Assembly: GCF_947492715.1 (NCBI RefSeq)
Contig: NZ_CANLNS010000003.1
Coordinates: 333,363 to 397,362 of the forward strand
From: an uncultured Psychroserpens sp.
Lineage (GTDB): Bacteria > Bacteroidota > Bacteroidia > Flavobacteriales > Flavobacteriaceae
DNA length: 64,000 nucleotides
Reading direction: 5' to 3'
Positions 8,140 through 17,029 of this stretch are shown one piece after another. The first letter of the stretch is position 1. The number at the start of each line of letters is the position of its first letter. The translations under genes were made by a program, and so were the position numbers. The notes beneath the pieces are model-generated. The model saw nothing but the letters and a program-made list of their open reading frames with translations, made no database searches and was not told the DNA's origin.

Positions 8140-8161
8140 AAAGTACTTTGAAATACAAAGT
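8140..8161 (-). promoter_or_regulatory. Candidate operator, membrane protein-regulator pair
   Basis: ACTTTGAAATACAAAGT at 8145-8161 is the same palindrome with one mismatched arm pair. It is preceded, as at 6306, by AAAGT, giving the identical composite AAAGTACTTTGAA. It begins 4 nt upstream of the start codon at 8136. Confidence 0.6.
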
Positions 8162-8186
8162 AAAAAAAATAAAGCGAAATACGCAA

Positions 8187-9167
8187 CTATTTTTCTATTT
8201 TAAAATCTAGAATCTTCTCGTTTTCAAAATAAAGACTCAGCACATCTGAAGAGGAGGTGTTTGATTTGTAATTTAGCGAAGCCACATAAAGATTGTGTTT
8301 GTTTTTTTTGAAGTGCAGCTCTTTAGAGTGTTTTTTGTTTTCAAATTTGTAATAAATTTTTGAAGCCTTGGCTTTTTCTTTAAACACAATTGTAATGGTA
8401 TTGTTTTTCTCTTTCAATTCGATAAGGCCTTTTTGATTATTAGCGATTCTAACGCCACTTTCAAAATATTTAGAGTAAAATACTGGTGTTTCAAAGAATG
8501 ACTTTATACTTATGGGATGCGATACAAATTGTAAATGTTGATATTGGGGAAGGTGAGAACTTAAAAATTCATAAGGATCTGTGAAAAAGTAAAAATCATT
8601 AAAGCGCTGAATCCAAGATTTTGTTTTCATATTTTCATAACCTGTAGACCATGTGACGTCTATAAGTTGCCATTTATTGTTGATTTTTACAGCATTCCAA
8701 GCATGATTCTTTATGTTTCGAGTTGTGTTAATTTCGTTCGTAGACAATTTAGTAATGCCTTTTATAATTTGGGATTGAATTCCAGAGCGTAAACAGAGTT
8801 CGTTAAACAACGTACTAAATTCTATACACATTGCTTTTTTATACGTTAATATTCTTTTTACCAATTTCGCGTTGCGCTGCTTTTGAATACTTCTATTGAG
8901 CCGCTCAGAGTCAAAAGTGATTCGCATTTCAGGTGGATTAAAACTATAGTATCGATTAAGATCATAAGTAATATTATGTGCTATCCAAGTATAATAGGCT
9001 CTTACCTTTTCTTCTTCAGTATTGAAGTCTTTGGAAACCCTGTCAACCAATACTTCAAGAGTACCATAATTAGGGTATTGTTTTACTTTGTTATCTATCC
9101 ATTCATAGTTTTGCGAATAGACAAAAGTGGTCATCAACAACGATAATGTTAAAAAAATGTATCTCAT
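8187..9167 (-). CDS. Secreted transglutaminase-like protein
   Basis: A 326-residue protein with a signal peptide (MRYIFLTLSLLMTTFVYSQ). The transglutaminase-like core has a full papain-type triad: Cys114 in KKAMCIEFS, His155 in NHAWNAV and Asp170 in WQLIDVTWSTGY. These bacterial proteins are usually protease-like or structural; substrates are unknown. The C-terminal 150 residues look like a beta-rich domain. The gene is monocistronic and divergent from the small membrane protein at 9217. Confidence 0.8.
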   Translation of the reverse strand: MRYIFLTLSLLMTTFVYSQNYEWIDNKVKQYPNYGTLEVLVDRVSKDFNTEEEKVRAYYTWIAHNITYDLNRYYSFNPPEMRITFDSERLNRSIQKQRNAKLVKRILTYKKAMCIEFSTLFNELCLRSGIQSQIIKGITKLSTNEINTTRNIKNHAWNAVKINNKWQLIDVTWSTGYENMKTKSWIQRFNDFYFFTDPYEFLSSHLPQYQHLQFVSHPISIKSFFETPVFYSKYFESGVRIANNQKGLIELKEKNNTITIVFKEKAKASKIYYKFENKKHSKELHFKKNKHNLYVASLNYKSNTSSSDVLSLYFENEKILDFKIEK

Positions 9168-9216
9168 TAACTAAAGATAATAATTATATTTATGGGATAA
9201 CAATTAATATTTTTAA

Positions 9217-9573
9217 ATGATGACTGGATTTTTATTGACTATTGCCTTTATTTCTGGAGGACTATTATTAGGGCTTGCAACTTTAGATAAATGGGATGGA
9301 GAGAGTAACTTCTTTAACAAAATTGCTGGTGTTTTAGCACCTTTTCAAACGGTTATTGGAGGTGGATTAATAGTATTGGCTATTTTAAAGTTTTGGAGTG
9401 CTCCTATCTATAATACTGTTGGCATCGTTGGTGGGTTTTTACTCTTAACACATGTTATTGGTAAGGCACCAGCCTTTGGTGATAGTTTGAAGAAATTGTC
9501 TGATAAATTAATGCCATTTAAAGCCATTATTGGTATTGGACTTTTAGTGGTTGGAATTCTTCGAATTTTTTAA
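9217..9573 (+). CDS. Small membrane protein with internal duplication
   Basis: A 118-residue protein with four hydrophobic segments. Two halves resemble each other: LAPFQTVIGGGLIVLAILKF and LMPFKAIIGIGLLVVGILRI, each preceded by a short amphipathic K/L-rich helix. This indicates an ancient tandem duplication of a two-helix unit. No named family recognised. Followed after 6 nt by the DUF1801 gene on the same strand. Confidence 0.6.
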   Translation: MMTGFLLTIAFISGGLLLGLATLDKWDGESNFFNKIAGVLAPFQTVIGGGLIVLAILKFWSAPIYNTVGIVGGFLLLTHVIGKAPAFGDSLKKLSDKLMPFKAIIGIGLLVVGILRIF

Positions 9574-9579
9574 ATTGAT

Positions 9580-9939
9580 GTGAATCCTGCCGAAGCGTAT
9601 ATCCTTAAACAACCCGAGCCATACAAATCGATTCTTTTGCATGTGCAGATACTCATTGAGCATACGTTTCCAAATGCTGAAATGAAATATAAATGGCGTA
9701 TTCCGTGTTATTACCTTGGAACACGTCCTATTTGCTATCTCAATCAAAGTAAAGACTATGTGGATGTTGGGTTTTGGCATTCGGCGCACTTAACCAAATA
9801 CACCGAATATATGGTGTCTGAAAATCGTAAAGTTGTAAAATCTATGCGTTATAAAACTTTAGATGACATTGACGATATAATTTTTATTGGAATTTTAAAA
9901 GAGGTTGAGACCCATAAAAACAAGTCGTTTTTGAAGTGA
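9580..9939 (+). CDS. DUF1801 family protein
   Basis: A 119-residue soluble protein. The pattern YKSILLHVQILIEHTFPNAE, MKYKWRIPCYYL and YVDVGFWHSAHL is that of DUF1801 (YdhG-like). Function is not established for the family. The start is a GTG, since the ATG two bases earlier is followed at once by TGA. It is probably co-transcribed with the preceding small membrane protein. Confidence 0.72.
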   Translation: MNPAEAYILKQPEPYKSILLHVQILIEHTFPNAEMKYKWRIPCYYLGTRPICYLNQSKDYVDVGFWHSAHLTKYTEYMVSENRKVVKSMRYKTLDDIDDIIFIGILKEVETHKNKSFLK

Positions 9940-9988
9940 TTTTATAGGGTTTTATTTAAACAATCTTAAATTAGTAACTGGAATTGTC

Positions 9989-10462
9989 CTATAGGTCTTT
10001 GTAGATGATATAATTTTCAAATACTTGCCCTTTATGAGATTTCTTTTGCTTTTTTTCAACTTCATAAAAGTGAGAGTCAAAAAACTCAAGAGCCGTTATA
10101 CTGACATCAGATTTGATGGTATCGTAACCATTTAACGACACACGAGATTCCATTATGCGCAGTAGTTTTGATGCAATGGTACGCCTTTGGAAGTCTTTAT
10201 GAACAAATAGACCATCTAAATAATAGCCTTTAGTTAAATATGAGAAACCAACAATGGTTGTTCCAACTTCGGCAACGAGAAAGTAGAATTTTTTAATACG
10301 CTCTTCCCATTTTTCAATATCATCTGCGCCAGACGACCAAACTTCAATTTGTTTCTCATTGTAATCTCTACTGTTAACAGCTCTTACAGTGTCTCTGAAA
10401 ATTGCAGTAATTTCTGGGATATCATCTAGAGTTGCTTCTCTAATTTCAATATCGTCTATCAT
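9989..10462 (-). CDS. GNAT family N-acetyltransferase
   Basis: A 157-residue protein with the GNAT layout: IREATLDDIPEITAIF at the N-terminus, the beta4 segment YYLDGLFVHKDFQRRTIA giving the acetyl-CoA pyrophosphate loop (QRRTIA), and a C-terminal ALEFFDSHFYEVEKKQKK helix. Substrate unknown. It starts 3 nt after the kdsA stop and is probably co-transcribed with it. Confidence 0.78.
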   Translation of the reverse strand: MIDDIEIREATLDDIPEITAIFRDTVRAVNSRDYNEKQIEVWSSGADDIEKWEERIKKFYFLVAEVGTTIVGFSYLTKGYYLDGLFVHKDFQRRTIASKLLRIMESRVSLNGYDTIKSDVSITALEFFDSHFYEVEKKQKKSHKGQVFENYIIYKDL

Positions 10463-10465
10463 GGT

Positions 10466-11284
10466 CTATAATTGATTAACCGTTTTTCTAATGGCAACAA
10501 GATTAGCTAATAGTTGCTCTAAATTATCCAAATGTAACATGTTAGCCCCATCACTCTTAGCGTTAGCTGGATCAAAATGGGTTTCAATAAATAAACCATC
10601 TACGCCATTTACAACACCAGCTCTGGCAATAGTTTCTATCATATCTGGACGACCTCCTGTTACACCAACACTTTGGTTAGGCTGTTGTAATGAATGTGTA
10701 ACATCTAAAACAGTTGGAGCAATAGCTTTCATGGTTGGAATACCTCTAAAATCTACAATCATATCCTGGTAGCCAAACATGGTTCCGCGATCTGTTATCC
10801 ATGCTTTGTTGCTCCCTGAATCTTTTACTTTTTGAACGGCATGTTTCATAGCTTCAGGACTCATAAACTGTCCTTTTTTAAGATTTACTACTTTGCCCGT
10901 TTTAGCGGCTGCAACTACTAAATCTGTTTGACGTACTAAAAACGCAGGAATTTGAAGCACATCAACAAATTCTGCTGCTTTAGCTGCATCTGAAGCTTCA
11001 TGAATATCGGTTACAGTTGGAATGTCAAATGTTTGAGAAACTTTTTGAAGAATTTTAAGTGCTTTGTCGTCTCCAATACCTGTAAAACTATCTATCCTAC
11101 TTCTATTAGCCTTTTTGAAACTTCCTTTAAACACATAAGGAATTTCTAATTTATCGGTTATTGTAACCACTTTTTCGGCAATGCGTAAGGCCATGTCTTC
11201 ACCTTCAATGGCACAAGGACCACAAAGTAAAAAAAAGTTGTTAGAATTAGTGTGTTTCAGTTTTGGAACGTCTGATAATTGCAT
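10466..11284 (-). CDS. kdsA: 3-deoxy-8-phosphooctulonate synthase (Kdo8P synthase)
   Basis: A 272-residue enzyme condensing phosphoenolpyruvate with arabinose 5-phosphate to make Kdo 8-phosphate for lipopolysaccharide core. Clear family motifs: FLLCGPCAIEGED, VFKGSFKKANRSR, ITDRGTMFGY, VTHSLQQPNQ and THFDPANAKSDG. Cys24 in GPCAIE sits where E. coli KdsA has Asn (the GGMNVLES segment), indicating the metal-dependent class as in Aquifex. Followed by a GNAT gene. The presence of kdsA shows the host makes a Kdo-containing envelope lipid. Confidence 0.95.
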   Translation of the reverse strand: MQLSDVPKLKHTNSNNFFLLCGPCAIEGEDMALRIAEKVVTITDKLEIPYVFKGSFKKANRSRIDSFTGIGDDKALKILQKVSQTFDIPTVTDIHEASDAAKAAEFVDVLQIPAFLVRQTDLVVAAAKTGKVVNLKKGQFMSPEAMKHAVQKVKDSGSNKAWITDRGTMFGYQDMIVDFRGIPTMKAIAPTVLDVTHSLQQPNQSVGVTGGRPDMIETIARAGVVNGVDGLFIETHFDPANAKSDGANMLHLDNLEQLLANLVAIRKTVNQL

Positions 11285-11332
11285 CTGCTTAAAATTTCAA
11301 ATTTCAGCGCAAAGATACAAATCACGAATGGT

Positions 11333-11692
11333 TTAAAAGCTTCTATTAAGACTATTTCTTATCATCCATAAGGCCATAATGAAGTTAGCAATCACAAATA
11401 TTCCACCATATACCATAAATTGTTTAGCAAGATTCGACACATTTACAATATTGAACATATCAGATAAGTAAGCCAAAATTAAATACGATGATAAGCACAC
11501 AAATGTAATTCCTAGGGTGAAATTTAATCTTTTGTTAGGTTTAATTAACTGCCAAAGAAATGGAATTCCAAATAAAAGAATAGGATACGCTGTAAGACCT
11601 TCGCTTTTGTTAACGTTGGTGAACCAATAGGCAATTACCGCTAAAAAATAGAGGTAAGGCACAAATTTTGAATATTTGCTAATCGTTTGCAT
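11333..11692 (-). CDS. Small hypothetical membrane protein
   Basis: A 119-residue protein with four hydrophobic segments (about residues 10-28, 35-49, 57-77 and 90-111). No recognised domain. It lies 48 nt upstream of kdsA on the same strand and could share a transcript. Function unknown. Confidence 0.55.
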   Translation of the reverse strand: MQTISKYSKFVPYLYFLAVIAYWFTNVNKSEGLTAYPILLFGIPFLWQLIKPNKRLNFTLGITFVCLSSYLILAYLSDMFNIVNVSNLAKQFMVYGGIFVIANFIMALWMIRNSLNRSF

Positions 11693-12016
11693 CTGTTAGA
11701 GTTTTTCAGATGTAAATCGCCCAATATTTTGGTTGGTTTGGGAGGCTATTTACTATTAATCAATTTGATAACGTAAGATACGTACTGAAATTATATTCTT
11801 TTATCAGAATAACATTTAATTAACTAAAGTTTCGAAAATTTTAACAACGCAAACGCCTAAATTCAATAGTATTAATTATCAGTGTTTTAGCTAAATTTAA
11901 GGTGCTTCTATCGACTTCTGTCAATAATAAAAATAGTGGATTTCGAATTATTCCTTAAGATTGAGTATTTAAGCGGAATTTAACGTACCTTTGCACGCTT
12001 AAAATAAGGCATCATT
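11693..12016. other. Intergenic region between divergent genes
   Basis: A 324-nt AT-rich spacer between the minus-strand membrane protein and typA. Apart from the typA promoter near its right end, no ORF, RNA gene or strong hairpin was seen. Confidence 0.6.
11961..11993 (+). promoter_or_regulatory. typA promoter
   Basis: TTG (11961-11963), 22-nt spacer, then TACCTTTG (11986-11993): a full match to the Bacteroidota -33/-7 consensus. The start codon follows 23 nt after the -7 box. Confidence 0.7.
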
Positions 12017-13816
12017 ATGGCTACAATTAAAAATATTGCAATTATTGCACACGTCGATCACGGAAAAACAACATTGGTTGATAAAATCATGTATCATTGC
12101 CAGTTATTTCGTGAGAACGAAAATACTGGAGATTTAATTTTAGATAATAACGATTTAGAGCGAGAGCGAGGGATTACTATTACATCTAAAAATGTATCTG
12201 TAATATATAAGGACACAAAAATCAATATTATTGATACGCCTGGTCACGCCGATTTTGGAGGAGAGGTAGAGCGTGTATTAAATATGGCTGATGGTGTTTT
12301 GTTATTGGTTGATGCTTTTGAAGGTCCAATGCCACAAACACGTTTTGTATTGCAAAAAGCTATCGATTTAGGATTAAAACCATGCGTGGTTATTAATAAG
12401 GTTGATAAAGAAAATTGTACGCCAGACGAAGTTCATGAAAAGGTATTTGATTTAATGTTTGAATTAGGTGCAGAAGAATGGCAGTTAGATTTTCCAACGG
12501 TATATGGTTCTGCAAAGAACAACTGGATGAGTGATGACTGGCAAAATGAAACTGAAAATATCGAGCCACTTTTGGATATGGTTATTGAACACATTCCAGA
12601 ACCTAAAATTGAAGAAGGAACAACACAAATGTTAATTACATCTTTAGATTTCTCTTCATTTACTGGTCGTATTGCGATTGGGAGATTAACTCGTGGTGAA
12701 CTTAAGGTTGGTCAAAATATTTCGTTGGTAAAACGCGACGGAAGCATTGTGAAATCTAGAATAAAAGAGTTACATACTTTTGAAGGTTTAGGACGTAAAA
12801 AAGTAGATCAAGTTCAGGCAGGTGATATTTGTGCGATTGTAGGCTTGGAAGGTTTTGAAATTGGTGATACTGTTGCTGATTGGGAAACGCCAGAAGGTCT
12901 AAAAACGATCGCAATTGATGAGCCTACCATGAGTATGTTATTTACAATCAATGATTCGCCTTTCTTTGGTAAAGATGGTAAATATGTAACCTCAAGACAC
13001 ATTAAAGAGCGTTTAACCAAAGAGCTTGAAAAGAATTTAGCATTGCGCGTTGAAGATACAGATAGTGCAGATAAATTTATGGTGTTTGGTCGTGGTGTTT
13101 TACACTTATCAGTTTTAATAGAAACAATGCGTCGTGAAGGTTATGAATTACAAATTGGACAGCCACAAGTGATTATTAAAGAGGTTGATGGTGTTAAATG
13201 TGAGCCTGTGGAAGAAATGACCATTGATTTGCCAGAAACAGTTTCTGGTAAAGCTATTGAAATGGTTACGATGAGAAAAGGTGAAATGCTAAGCATGGAA
13301 GCTAAAGGAGAACGTATGATTTGCGAATTTATAGTGCCTTCTCGTGGGATTATTGGTTTACGTAATCAGTTATTAACGGCAACAGCAGGTGAGGCGATTA
13401 TGGCACACCGTTTTAAAGAATATCAACCCTTAAAAGGCGGGATTCCAGAACGTCAAAATGGAAGTTTAGTCTCAATGGAAAATGGACAAGCGATTCCTTA
13501 TTCAATTGATAAGTTACAAGATAGAGGGAAGTTTTTTATCGATCCAGGTGAAGATATCTATGAAGGTCAGGTTATTGGAGAAAATTCTCGAGGTGATGAT
13601 ATGACTGTTAATGTTACAAAAACTAAAAAATTAAGTAACGTACGTAGTGCAGGTGCAGATGATAAAGCGAAGATTGTTCCGGCAATTAAATTCTCTTTAG
13701 AAGAAGCCTTAGAATATATTCAAAAAGATGAGTATGTTGAGGTAACACCAAATCACATAAGACTGCGTAAAATATTCTTAAAAGAAGTTGAGCGTAAGCG
13801 TAATAAAAGCATTTAA
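12017..13816 (+). CDS. typA: Translational GTPase TypA/BipA
   Basis: A 599-residue ribosome-associated GTPase of the elongation-factor family. G-domain motifs are in order: AHVDHGKTT (P-loop, about 11-19), RERGITI (switch I), DTPGHADF (switch II) and NKVDK. They are followed by the domain II, EF-G III/V-like and BipA C-terminal regions ([17 protein letters not shown]). Full family length. BipA assists 50S assembly and stress or cold adaptation. It has its own promoter and a strong terminator. Confidence 0.97.
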   Translation: MATIKNIAIIAHVDHGKTTLVDKIMYHCQLFRENENTGDLILDNNDLERERGITITSKNVSVIYKDTKINIIDTPGHADFGGEVERVLNMADGVLLLVDAFEGPMPQTRFVLQKAIDLGLKPCVVINKVDKENCTPDEVHEKVFDLMFELGAEEWQLDFPTVYGSAKNNWMSDDWQNETENIEPLLDMVIEHIPEPKIEEGTTQMLITSLDFSSFTGRIAIGRLTRGELKVGQNISLVKRDGSIVKSRIKELHTFEGLGRKKVDQVQAGDICAIVGLEGFEIGDTVADWETPEGLKTIAIDEPTMSMLFTINDSPFFGKDGKYVTSRHIKERLTKELEKNLALRVEDTDSADKFMVFGRGVLHLSVLIETMRREGYELQIGQPQVIIKEVDGVKCEPVEEMTIDLPETVSGKAIEMVTMRKGEMLSMEAKGERMICEFIVPSRGIIGLRNQLLTATAGEAIMAHRFKEYQPLKGGIPERQNGSLVSMENGQAIPYSIDKLQDRGKFFIDPGEDIYEGQVIGENSRGDDMTVNVTKTKKLSNVRSAGADDKAKIVPAIKFSLEEALEYIQKDEYVEVTPNHIRLRKIFLKEVERKRNKSI

Positions 13817-13830
13817 TAATTATGACTATA

Positions 13831-13861
13831 AAAAAGGAATCTAAGATTGGATTCCTTTTTT
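13831..13861 (+). terminator. Rho-independent terminator after typA
   Basis: AAAAAGGAATC pairs with GATTCCTTTTT across an 8-nt loop, followed by a T-rich tract. It lies 15 nt after the typA stop. Confidence 0.85.
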
Positions 13862-13886
13862 ATTTTGAGTTTTCTATATTTACAAC

Positions 13887-14111
13887 ATGTTAGAAATGAT
13901 ACATATGTTATATTTTGATCCAGGGTTGGGAGCGATGATTATTCAGGCCATTGTTGCCGCAATAGCTGGAGTTGTGTTGTTTTCTAAAAATTTAATGTTT
14001 AAAATAAAATCATTTCTGGGAATTGCTAAGCCAGAAAATGACGTATTTGACGACATTGATATTAAAGATTCTGATATAGAAAGCAAACCTCATAGTGACA
14101 ATAAACAATAG
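13887..14111 (+). CDS. Small membrane protein of glycan locus (YFDPG...IQ type)
   Basis: A 74-residue protein: MLYFDPGLGAMIIQAIVAAI leads into one long hydrophobic helix, then a basic KIKSFLG segment and an acidic tail (DVFDDIDIKDSDIES). Small proteins with a Y-x-DPG-x-G-x-x-IQ start and a K-SF basic end are often found beside NoeA-like methyltransferases and membrane sulfatases. It overlaps the next gene by 17 nt, so it is translationally coupled. A membrane adaptor role is a guess. Confidence 0.65.
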   Translation: MLEMIHMLYFDPGLGAMIIQAIVAAIAGVVLFSKNLMFKIKSFLGIAKPENDVFDDIDIKDSDIESKPHSDNKQ

Positions 14112-15489
14112 ACATTCATCATCATTTAGAGATCCTTCTGGTTTTATTTTTGATGACCATGGCGTAATAAAACGCTCTATTTCACCGCTCTATTTTGATC
14201 AGTATAGATCACTTAAAGATTCTCATTTTTTAAAAAAATTACAAGATGCAGGTTTATTAATTAATCACAAGGAACTGTCTAGCTCCAATACTGAAATAAT
14301 TATTGAACCAGAGCAAATACCATTTTTTACATATCCGTTTGAATGGAGTTTCGATATGTACAAAGAAGCGGCATTACTCACTTTGAAAATTCAAAAGTTC
14401 GCTTTAGAACATGGGTTTTCTTTAAAAGATGCCTCGTCTTTTAATGTGACATTTCACCAAGGACGGATGGTTTTTATAGATACGTTGTCATTCGATTTTT
14501 ATCAAGAAAATACGCCTTGGAGGGCATATAAACAGTTTGTGTCTCACTTTTTTGGGCCATTGGTATTGGCTAAATATTGTGGTGCCGAATCATTAAAATT
14601 CATGAATACCTTTATGGAAGGTATACCTGTGAAAATGCTATCTTCAATGTTACCATATAAAACAAAATTGAACCCTTTTTTATATACTAATATTCACTTA
14701 TTAGCAAAATATGAGGATAAGCATAATGAAGACTATAAAGGTAAGCATAAGGTTGGGCAGCTGTCAAAAAAAGCACAATTAAATATTATTAGAAGTCTAT
14801 ATGACCACATTAAAAAACTATCCCTAAATGAATCTAGTGAATGGGGAGATTATTACGATAAAACCAATTATGCTCCTAAGGCATTTGATCAAAAATCTGA
14901 GATTATAGATAACTGGGTACAACAACTTAACGCCAAGACTTTGATTGATATTGGAGGCAATGACGGGACATTTGTTAGAAAGATAAATCAAAATCTAGAA
15001 CTCACTTTGGTTTGTGACGTCGATAATAATGCTGTTGATGCCAATTTTCGATATACGAAAAAGAACAATGACGCCTCAATGTTGCCATTTATGTTTGATG
15101 TTTTGAATCCTTCTGCGAATATTGGTTTTAATAATAAAGAAAGAGATTCGTTTTTAAAACGTATTATAAGCCTATCTCCAGATGTGACCATGGCTTTGGC
15201 TGTGATTCATCATATGAGTTTAAGCGGTAATATCCCTTTTAAGATGTCGGCAGAGTTTTTCGCTAACTTTTCTAAACATCTTATTATAGAATTTCCGAAG
15301 CGTAAAGATTCTTGGGTGCAGCGCTTGTTAGCTACGAAAGGAGCATTTAAAGGTCATTTTGATTTTTATACTATTGAGCATTTTGAAGATTGTTATCTTA
15401 AATACTTCACTTTAATAGAAAAAAAGATTATTAAGGATTCACAAAGAGTTATGTATTTTTTTAAAGCGAACACTATTGAAAAATCCTAG
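14095..15489 (+). CDS. NoeA-like SAM-dependent methyltransferase
   Basis: A 464-residue protein. The N-terminal 230 residues start FRDPSGFIFDDHGVIKRSIS and include a kinase-like FNVTFHQGRMVFIDTLSFDF patch. The C-terminal half is a class I methyltransferase with the SAM loop TLIDIGGNDGTFVRK and the later MALAVIHHM. This layout resembles NoeA nodulation-type methyltransferases acting on glycans. The start is GTG at 14095, inside the preceding ORF; the stop overlaps the next gene by 14 nt. Substrate unknown; context suggests a surface glycan. Confidence 0.7.
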   Translation: MTINNRHSSSFRDPSGFIFDDHGVIKRSISPLYFDQYRSLKDSHFLKKLQDAGLLINHKELSSSNTEIIIEPEQIPFFTYPFEWSFDMYKEAALLTLKIQKFALEHGFSLKDASSFNVTFHQGRMVFIDTLSFDFYQENTPWRAYKQFVSHFFGPLVLAKYCGAESLKFMNTFMEGIPVKMLSSMLPYKTKLNPFLYTNIHLLAKYEDKHNEDYKGKHKVGQLSKKAQLNIIRSLYDHIKKLSLNESSEWGDYYDKTNYAPKAFDQKSEIIDNWVQQLNAKTLIDIGGNDGTFVRKINQNLELTLVCDVDNNAVDANFRYTKKNNDASMLPFMFDVLNPSANIGFNNKERDSFLKRIISLSPDVTMALAVIHHMSLSGNIPFKMSAEFFANFSKHLIIEFPKRKDSWVQRLLATKGAFKGHFDFYTIEHFEDCYLKYFTLIEKKIIKDSQRVMYFFKANTIEKS

Positions 15490-16963
15490 AAAATATATTT
15501 TAGAGTTTATAGATAATAAAAAGGAATACCCTATTCTAACTTTTATTGCAGCATGTTTGTTTCCCTTATTGCATTATTTCAATACTCATTTTTATATAGT
15601 TAGTTCTTTTAAACACTTGCTTTTTTTTACTGGAATATTTTTAATTCTTCCTACAATGGTTTTTTATGCCATTAATCAAATCATAAGAAAAACATCTGTA
15701 TTTAGTGCTTACCATAAATTTGTATTGCCTTTAATTAGTTTTGGTTTATTCGCAATTCTTATTGTACTAATTACTGTTGGGATTAAAAAAAAATTACTCT
15801 TATTAGTTTTTGTTATTGCAGCGTTACTTGCAATTCTCATGTATAAGAGTTTAAAAAAAGTTGTTGTTATTCAATATATATTGGCTATCATTTCTTTTTC
15901 TATTTTAGTGTCAAAGTGTATTGAAAGGAATACTTCCTCTTATAAATGGGTCGAACAGCCTGATAAAATAGAGTCTGTAATATTTAAGAAAACCCCAAAT
16001 ATTTACGTAATTCAGGCCGATGGTTATCCAAGTTTTAATGAGATTAATAAAGGTTATTATAATTTCGATAATAGTACGTTTAATTCTTTTTTGAGAAGCC
16101 AGGAATTTAAGTTGTATGGAGATTATAGGAGTAATTACGAATCAACGCTATATTCGAATAGTTCTTTATTAGCCATGAAACACCATTATTATAAGGTTAG
16201 TTCTAATGCAGAAAACGAAACTTACGATTTCGGGAAAGTAATTATAGAAAGTAACCCTGTATTAACTATTTTAAAGAATAATAATTACAAAACTCATTTA
16301 CTTATTCAAGAACCTTACTTTGTTTTAGGTAAGTCAAATTTAGGCTTTGATTACAGTAATATTATGAATGAAGACGTATCATATTTTTCTAATGGATTTG
16401 ATATGAATAAGGATATTAAATCTGACCTAATGACACTTATTAACGCAAATGGCGCAAGTAATAATTTCTATTTTATTGAGAAAATTAAGCCTTGGCATGT
16501 AGCGAGTAGTAAATCATACTCAAAAGGAAAAAAGGAAGAACGATATTTGTATTTAGAACGTTTAAAGGAAGTCAATACATGGTTAACAGATGTTGTATCT
16601 TCAATTCATGAAGGTGATGCTAATAGTTTGGTTATTATAGTTGCAGATCATGGCGGTTATGTAGGCTTTGATTATCAAACGCAATCTAGGGCAAAGACTC
16701 TGGACCGAGATTTATTATATTCTGTTTTTGGTTCTGCCTTAGCCGTGAAATGGCCAAATGGAGACATCCCGAAATATGATAATAAGATAAAGACTTCAGT
16801 AAATTTATTTAGAGTATTATTTTCGTATTTAAGTGATAATGAAGCCTATTTAGATCATTTGCAGGATGATAAAAGTTATTTGATCATAGAAGAGAAAACA
16901 CCTTTTGGTGTTTATGAAGTGATTGATAATGAAGGTAATATTTCGTTTGAAAAACATAAATAA
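15476..16963 (+). CDS. Membrane-anchored alkaline phosphatase superfamily (sulfatase-like) enzyme
   Basis: A 495-residue protein with about five N-terminal membrane spans (to residue 150) and a periplasmic alkaline-phosphatase-type domain. Metal-site segments are NIYVIQADGYPS, a Thr/Ser nucleophile region around NYESTLYSNSS and IIVADHGGYVGF. Relatives include membrane sulfatases and phosphoglycerol or phosphoethanolamine transferases; the exact reaction cannot be told. It starts at TTG and overlaps the methyltransferase by 14 nt, so the two are co-translated. Confidence 0.7.
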   Translation: MKNPRKYILEFIDNKKEYPILTFIAACLFPLLHYFNTHFYIVSSFKHLLFFTGIFLILPTMVFYAINQIIRKTSVFSAYHKFVLPLISFGLFAILIVLITVGIKKKLLLLVFVIAALLAILMYKSLKKVVVIQYILAIISFSILVSKCIERNTSSYKWVEQPDKIESVIFKKTPNIYVIQADGYPSFNEINKGYYNFDNSTFNSFLRSQEFKLYGDYRSNYESTLYSNSSLLAMKHHYYKVSSNAENETYDFGKVIIESNPVLTILKNNNYKTHLLIQEPYFVLGKSNLGFDYSNIMNEDVSYFSNGFDMNKDIKSDLMTLINANGASNNFYFIEKIKPWHVASSKSYSKGKKEERYLYLERLKEVNTWLTDVVSSIHEGDANSLVIIVADHGGYVGFDYQTQSRAKTLDRDLLYSVFGSALAVKWPNGDIPKYDNKIKTSVNLFRVLFSYLSDNEAYLDHLQDDKSYLIIEEKTPFGVYEVIDNEGNISFEKHK

Positions 16964-17029
16964 TGAGCTCTTATAATTGTATTATTTTAACCTAAGAGAT
17001 CTTAGCAAAAGCAAACATCAAAATCAGTA

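Noticed and set aside
14382-14400. ACTTTGAAAATTCAAAAGT, similar to the operator
   Set aside because: It lies within a coding region, has an extra base breaking the symmetry and is far from a gene start; probably chance in AT-rich DNA.
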